Source: Rhodocyclaceae bacterium UBA5602
GTDB taxonomy: Bacteria; Pseudomonadota; Gammaproteobacteria; Burkholderiales; Rhodocyclaceae
Assembly: GCA_002424865.1 (NCBI GenBank)
Contig: DILC01000076.1
Span: 2,096 to 8,034, forward strand
Direction of reading: 5' to 3'
Length of the DNA stretch: 5,939 bases
Every line of letters begins with the position of its first letter. Position 1 is the first letter of the stretch. Under the pieces are notes generated by a model, which was given only the letters and a program-made list of their open reading frames with translations, was not told the DNA's origin and ran no database searches. Below are positions 5,901-5,939 of this stretch, one piece after another. Position numbers and translations under genes: made by a program.

Positions 5901-5939
5901 ATACGGGGATGTCAGCCAACTGCCAACGCCGGTGTTTTT
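2914..5939 (+). CDS. pyc: Pyruvate carboxylase, single-chain (3' end beyond the window)
   Basis: This enzyme converts pyruvate, bicarbonate and ATP to oxaloacetate in the cytosol, refilling the TCA cycle. The window shows 1008 residues of an expected ~1150. The biotin carboxylase domain (about 1-450) has the ATP loop KASWGGGGRGMR (161-172), CSVQRRNQKVVE (232-243), Glu278, Glu292, Asn294, Arg296, Glu300 and Arg348. A linker with TTRFIDDTPELF follows. The carboxyltransferase domain (from about 535) has the metal and pyruvate residues Asp545 and Gln548 in DTSMRDAHQS, Arg617, Tyr624, the carbamylated Lys714 in GIKDMAG, His743 and His745 in HFHTHD, and Thr878. This pattern matches Rhizobium etli pyruvate carboxylase, with residue numbers offset by about four or five. 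The biotinyl domain with its EAMKM lysine falls beyond the edge. ATG 2914 is secure, because an in-frame TAA lies at 2908-2910. The Shine-Dalgarno is weak. All visible catalytic residues are intact. Confidence 0.98.
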   Translation, partial: MKKIRSLLVANRSEIAIRVMRAASELGIRTVGIYANEDRFALHRFKADESYLVGEGKKPIEAYLDIEDILRIAKEAHVDAIHPGYGFLSENPDFAEACAREGITFIGPQPEVMRTLGNKVAAREAAIKAGVPVIPATGTLPADIKEVRKLALEIGYPLMLKASWGGGGRGMRMIESEAALEELVAAGRRESLAAFGSDEMYLEKLIRHARHVEVQVLGDTHGQLIHLFERDCSVQRRNQKVVERAPAPYLDDATRHELCETALKLCRQVGYTHAGTVEFLLNADTGRYYFIEVNPRIQVEHTVTEEVTGIDIVKAQIRISQGARMGEENSGLPAQQEVRLLAHALQCRITTEDPENNFTPDYGPITAYRSAAGFGVRLDAGTAYSGAIITPFFDSLLVKVTARGQTPTEAISRMDRALREFRIRGLATNLNFLENVITHPLFRSGECTTRFIDDTPELFRFSPRRDRATRLLRFIGDVVVNGNPEMNGRKKPEHAAAPAMKPCGKLADAAPPGTRDRLKALGPQGFAQWLRANPQVMLTDTSMRDAHQSLFATRMRTRDMLDIAPYYARLLPQLLSMECWGGATFDVALRFLKEDPWERLANLRARVPNIPFQMLLRSANAVGYTNYPDNVVQFFIRQAAAAGVDIFRVFDSLNWVDNMRVAMDGVIESGGVCEAAICYTGDIFDPQRPKFDLKYYVSMARQLEKAGAHILGIKDMAGVCRPRAIRTLVAALRDETGLPIHFHTHDTSGIAAASVIAAVEAGVDAVDGALDALSGLTSQPNLTSIVDALAGSGRAPAVDSRAMREISNYWEGVRRFYAPFEADIRSGTSDVYHHEMPGGQYTNLREQARAMGLEHRWPEVSRAYADVNQLFGDIVKVTPTSKVVGDMALFMVANDLSPADVTDPAREIAFPESVVSLFKGELGRPPEGFPEALSNKILQGKKPMAERPGKGLAAVDLEAERLIAEKTVGRQVNDQDLASWLMYPKVFTEYCAHHSKYGDVSQLPTPVF

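Overview
The window carries four protein-coding genes of ordinary bacterial type. They are a small alpha/beta hydrolase (+), an overlapping DUF1840-family gene (+), a bile acid:sodium symporter (BASS) family transporter (-), and the first ~1008 codons of a single-chain pyruvate carboxylase (+) that runs off the right edge. The DNA is GC-rich. The DUF1840 protein and the character of the pyruvate carboxylase suggest a betaproteobacterium, probably in or near the Burkholderiales. That placement is inference from gene content only; no rRNA or other phylogenetic marker is present.

Layout. Bases 1-131 are an intergenic end carrying the right end of a dispersed repeat and a weak promoter. Bases 132-1320 are a two-gene unit, hydrolase then DUF1840, whose reading frames overlap by 17 bp and are probably translationally coupled. 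Bases 1321-1641 are a gene-free stretch between convergent genes, with a second, diverged repeat copy and a weak terminator-like hairpin. Bases 1642-2550 are the transporter on the minus strand. Bases 2551-2913 are a divergent intergenic region with the transporter's ribosome-binding site, an 18-bp inverted repeat, the best-preserved repeat copy, a promoter-like -10 box and a perfect DnaA-box 9-mer just ahead of pyruvate carboxylase. Bases 2914-5939 are pyruvate carboxylase, complete through the biotin carboxylase and carboxyltransferase active sites but cut before the biotinyl domain.

How the genes may work together. Pyruvate carboxylase is the anaplerotic enzyme that makes oxaloacetate from pyruvate. 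The divergent BASS carrier belongs to a superfamily that includes pyruvate and pantoate transporters as well as bile-acid carriers, so a supply role for keto acids is a reasonable but unproven idea. The hydrolase/DUF1840 pair has no visible functional link to the other two genes.

I see no new defence, mobile or biosynthetic system here. The points most worth a second look are the three-copy intergenic repeat, the DnaA box in the pyc leader and the BASS/pyc divergent arrangement.
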